Shown here: positions 61,010 through 61,197 of the stretch, piece after piece
Position numbering within the stretch: the first letter of the stretch is position 1
Layout: the number at the start of each line of letters is the position of its first letter
Assembly (NCBI RefSeq): GCF_001639295.1
Contig: NZ_LWMV01000160.1
Location: 1-61,197 of the forward strand
Source of the DNA: Methanobrevibacter curvatus
GTDB lineage: Archaea; Methanobacteriota; Methanobacteria; Methanobacteriales; Methanobacteriaceae
Direction of reading: 5' to 3'
DNA length: 61,197 nucleotides
Position numbers and translations under genes: made by a program
The notes under the pieces: model-generated
Seen by the model: the letters and a program-made list of their open reading frames with translations, nothing else
Told to the model about the DNA's origin: nothing
The model's database searches: none

Positions 61010-61197
61010 TTGTAATTTTATAATATTTTTATATCATGACACTTTTAGTTATGGTTATTTTTATAAAAATACTTTTAAGCATATTCATTTTATAGCATAA
61101 TGCTTTTAATTATATTCATTTTACTATAATGTTTTTACATTATTTAACAATTATTTTTAAATCTTTAAAAGTACATTTTATGAAATAATATAATAAT
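61010..61197. other. Terminal AT-rich stretch
   Basis: 188 bases after the last stop with no gene. Direct repeats of a CATTTTATAG/ACTTTTAAG type may include a terminator. Confidence 0.35.

Overview
The window is very AT-rich (estimated by eye, not counted) and reads as the chromosome of a methanogenic archaeon of the order Methanobacteriales, most like Methanobrevibacter. The evidence is a wall enzyme with pseudomurein-binding repeats, a coenzyme F420-type FrhB protein, large beta-helix adhesin-like surface proteins, bacterial-type uvrA and uvrB, GGAGGTGAT-type ribosome binding sites and TTTATATA-type promoters. I recognise no tRNA, rRNA or CRISPR array.

1-25.8 kb is a defence and mobile-element island. 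Two paralogous AAA-ATPase/PD-(D/E)XK proteins (76-1638 plus, 24151-25791 minus) bracket it. Inside are a UvrD-like helicase, an MrfA-like DUF1998 helicase, two VapBC-type toxin-antitoxin pairs, a DpnII-type GATC restriction-modification pair whose methylase motif I contains an 11-G tract, a relic PIN module, a decayed IS630-type element, and a tight plus-strand operon from 14596 to 24111. That operon is the most interesting object here. It encodes a PLD-nuclease/helicase fusion, a 57-aa protein, a DndD/SMC-like ATPase, a 139-aa protein, a B12-type radical SAM enzyme, and a 1204-aa protein that joins winged helices, a TFIIB-type core (two cyclin folds, no zinc ribbon), a duplicated domain and a HEAT-like tail. 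It resembles Dnd-type DNA-modification defence but has no DndA or DndC in view.

26.3-34.8 kb is a cell-surface glycan locus. The minus strand carries a glycosyltransferase, TarJ- and TarI-like CDP-ribitol synthesis enzymes and a sugar/choline nucleotidyltransferase. The plus strand carries a GT-C membrane glycosyltransferase, an acyltransferase and a repeat-bearing glycosyltransferase. A second decayed IS630-like element (34886-36444) follows. Its terminal sequences recur at 8702 and 11641-11713, on either side of the DpnII genes.

36.6-51.6 kb is mostly housekeeping: uvrB, a pseudomurein-degrading enzyme with two catalytic domains, an acyl-CoA synthetase, a DUF6398/TPR-like protein, uvrA, an RNase H-like exonuclease and a small secreted protein. 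Two secreted-protein genes (39047 and 51566) appear to start at ATT or ATA. Two further transposase relics lie at 41460-42163 and 52201-52441.

51.6-61.2 kb is AT-rich and gene-poor, then carries an FrhB-family protein in circularly permuted order and three surface proteins. Two of these share a C-terminal domain. Several intergenic regions hold short tandem repeats, including a roughly 13-copy TATA-like array before the acyl-CoA synthetase and a duplicated promoter-like 30-mer before the last adhesin.
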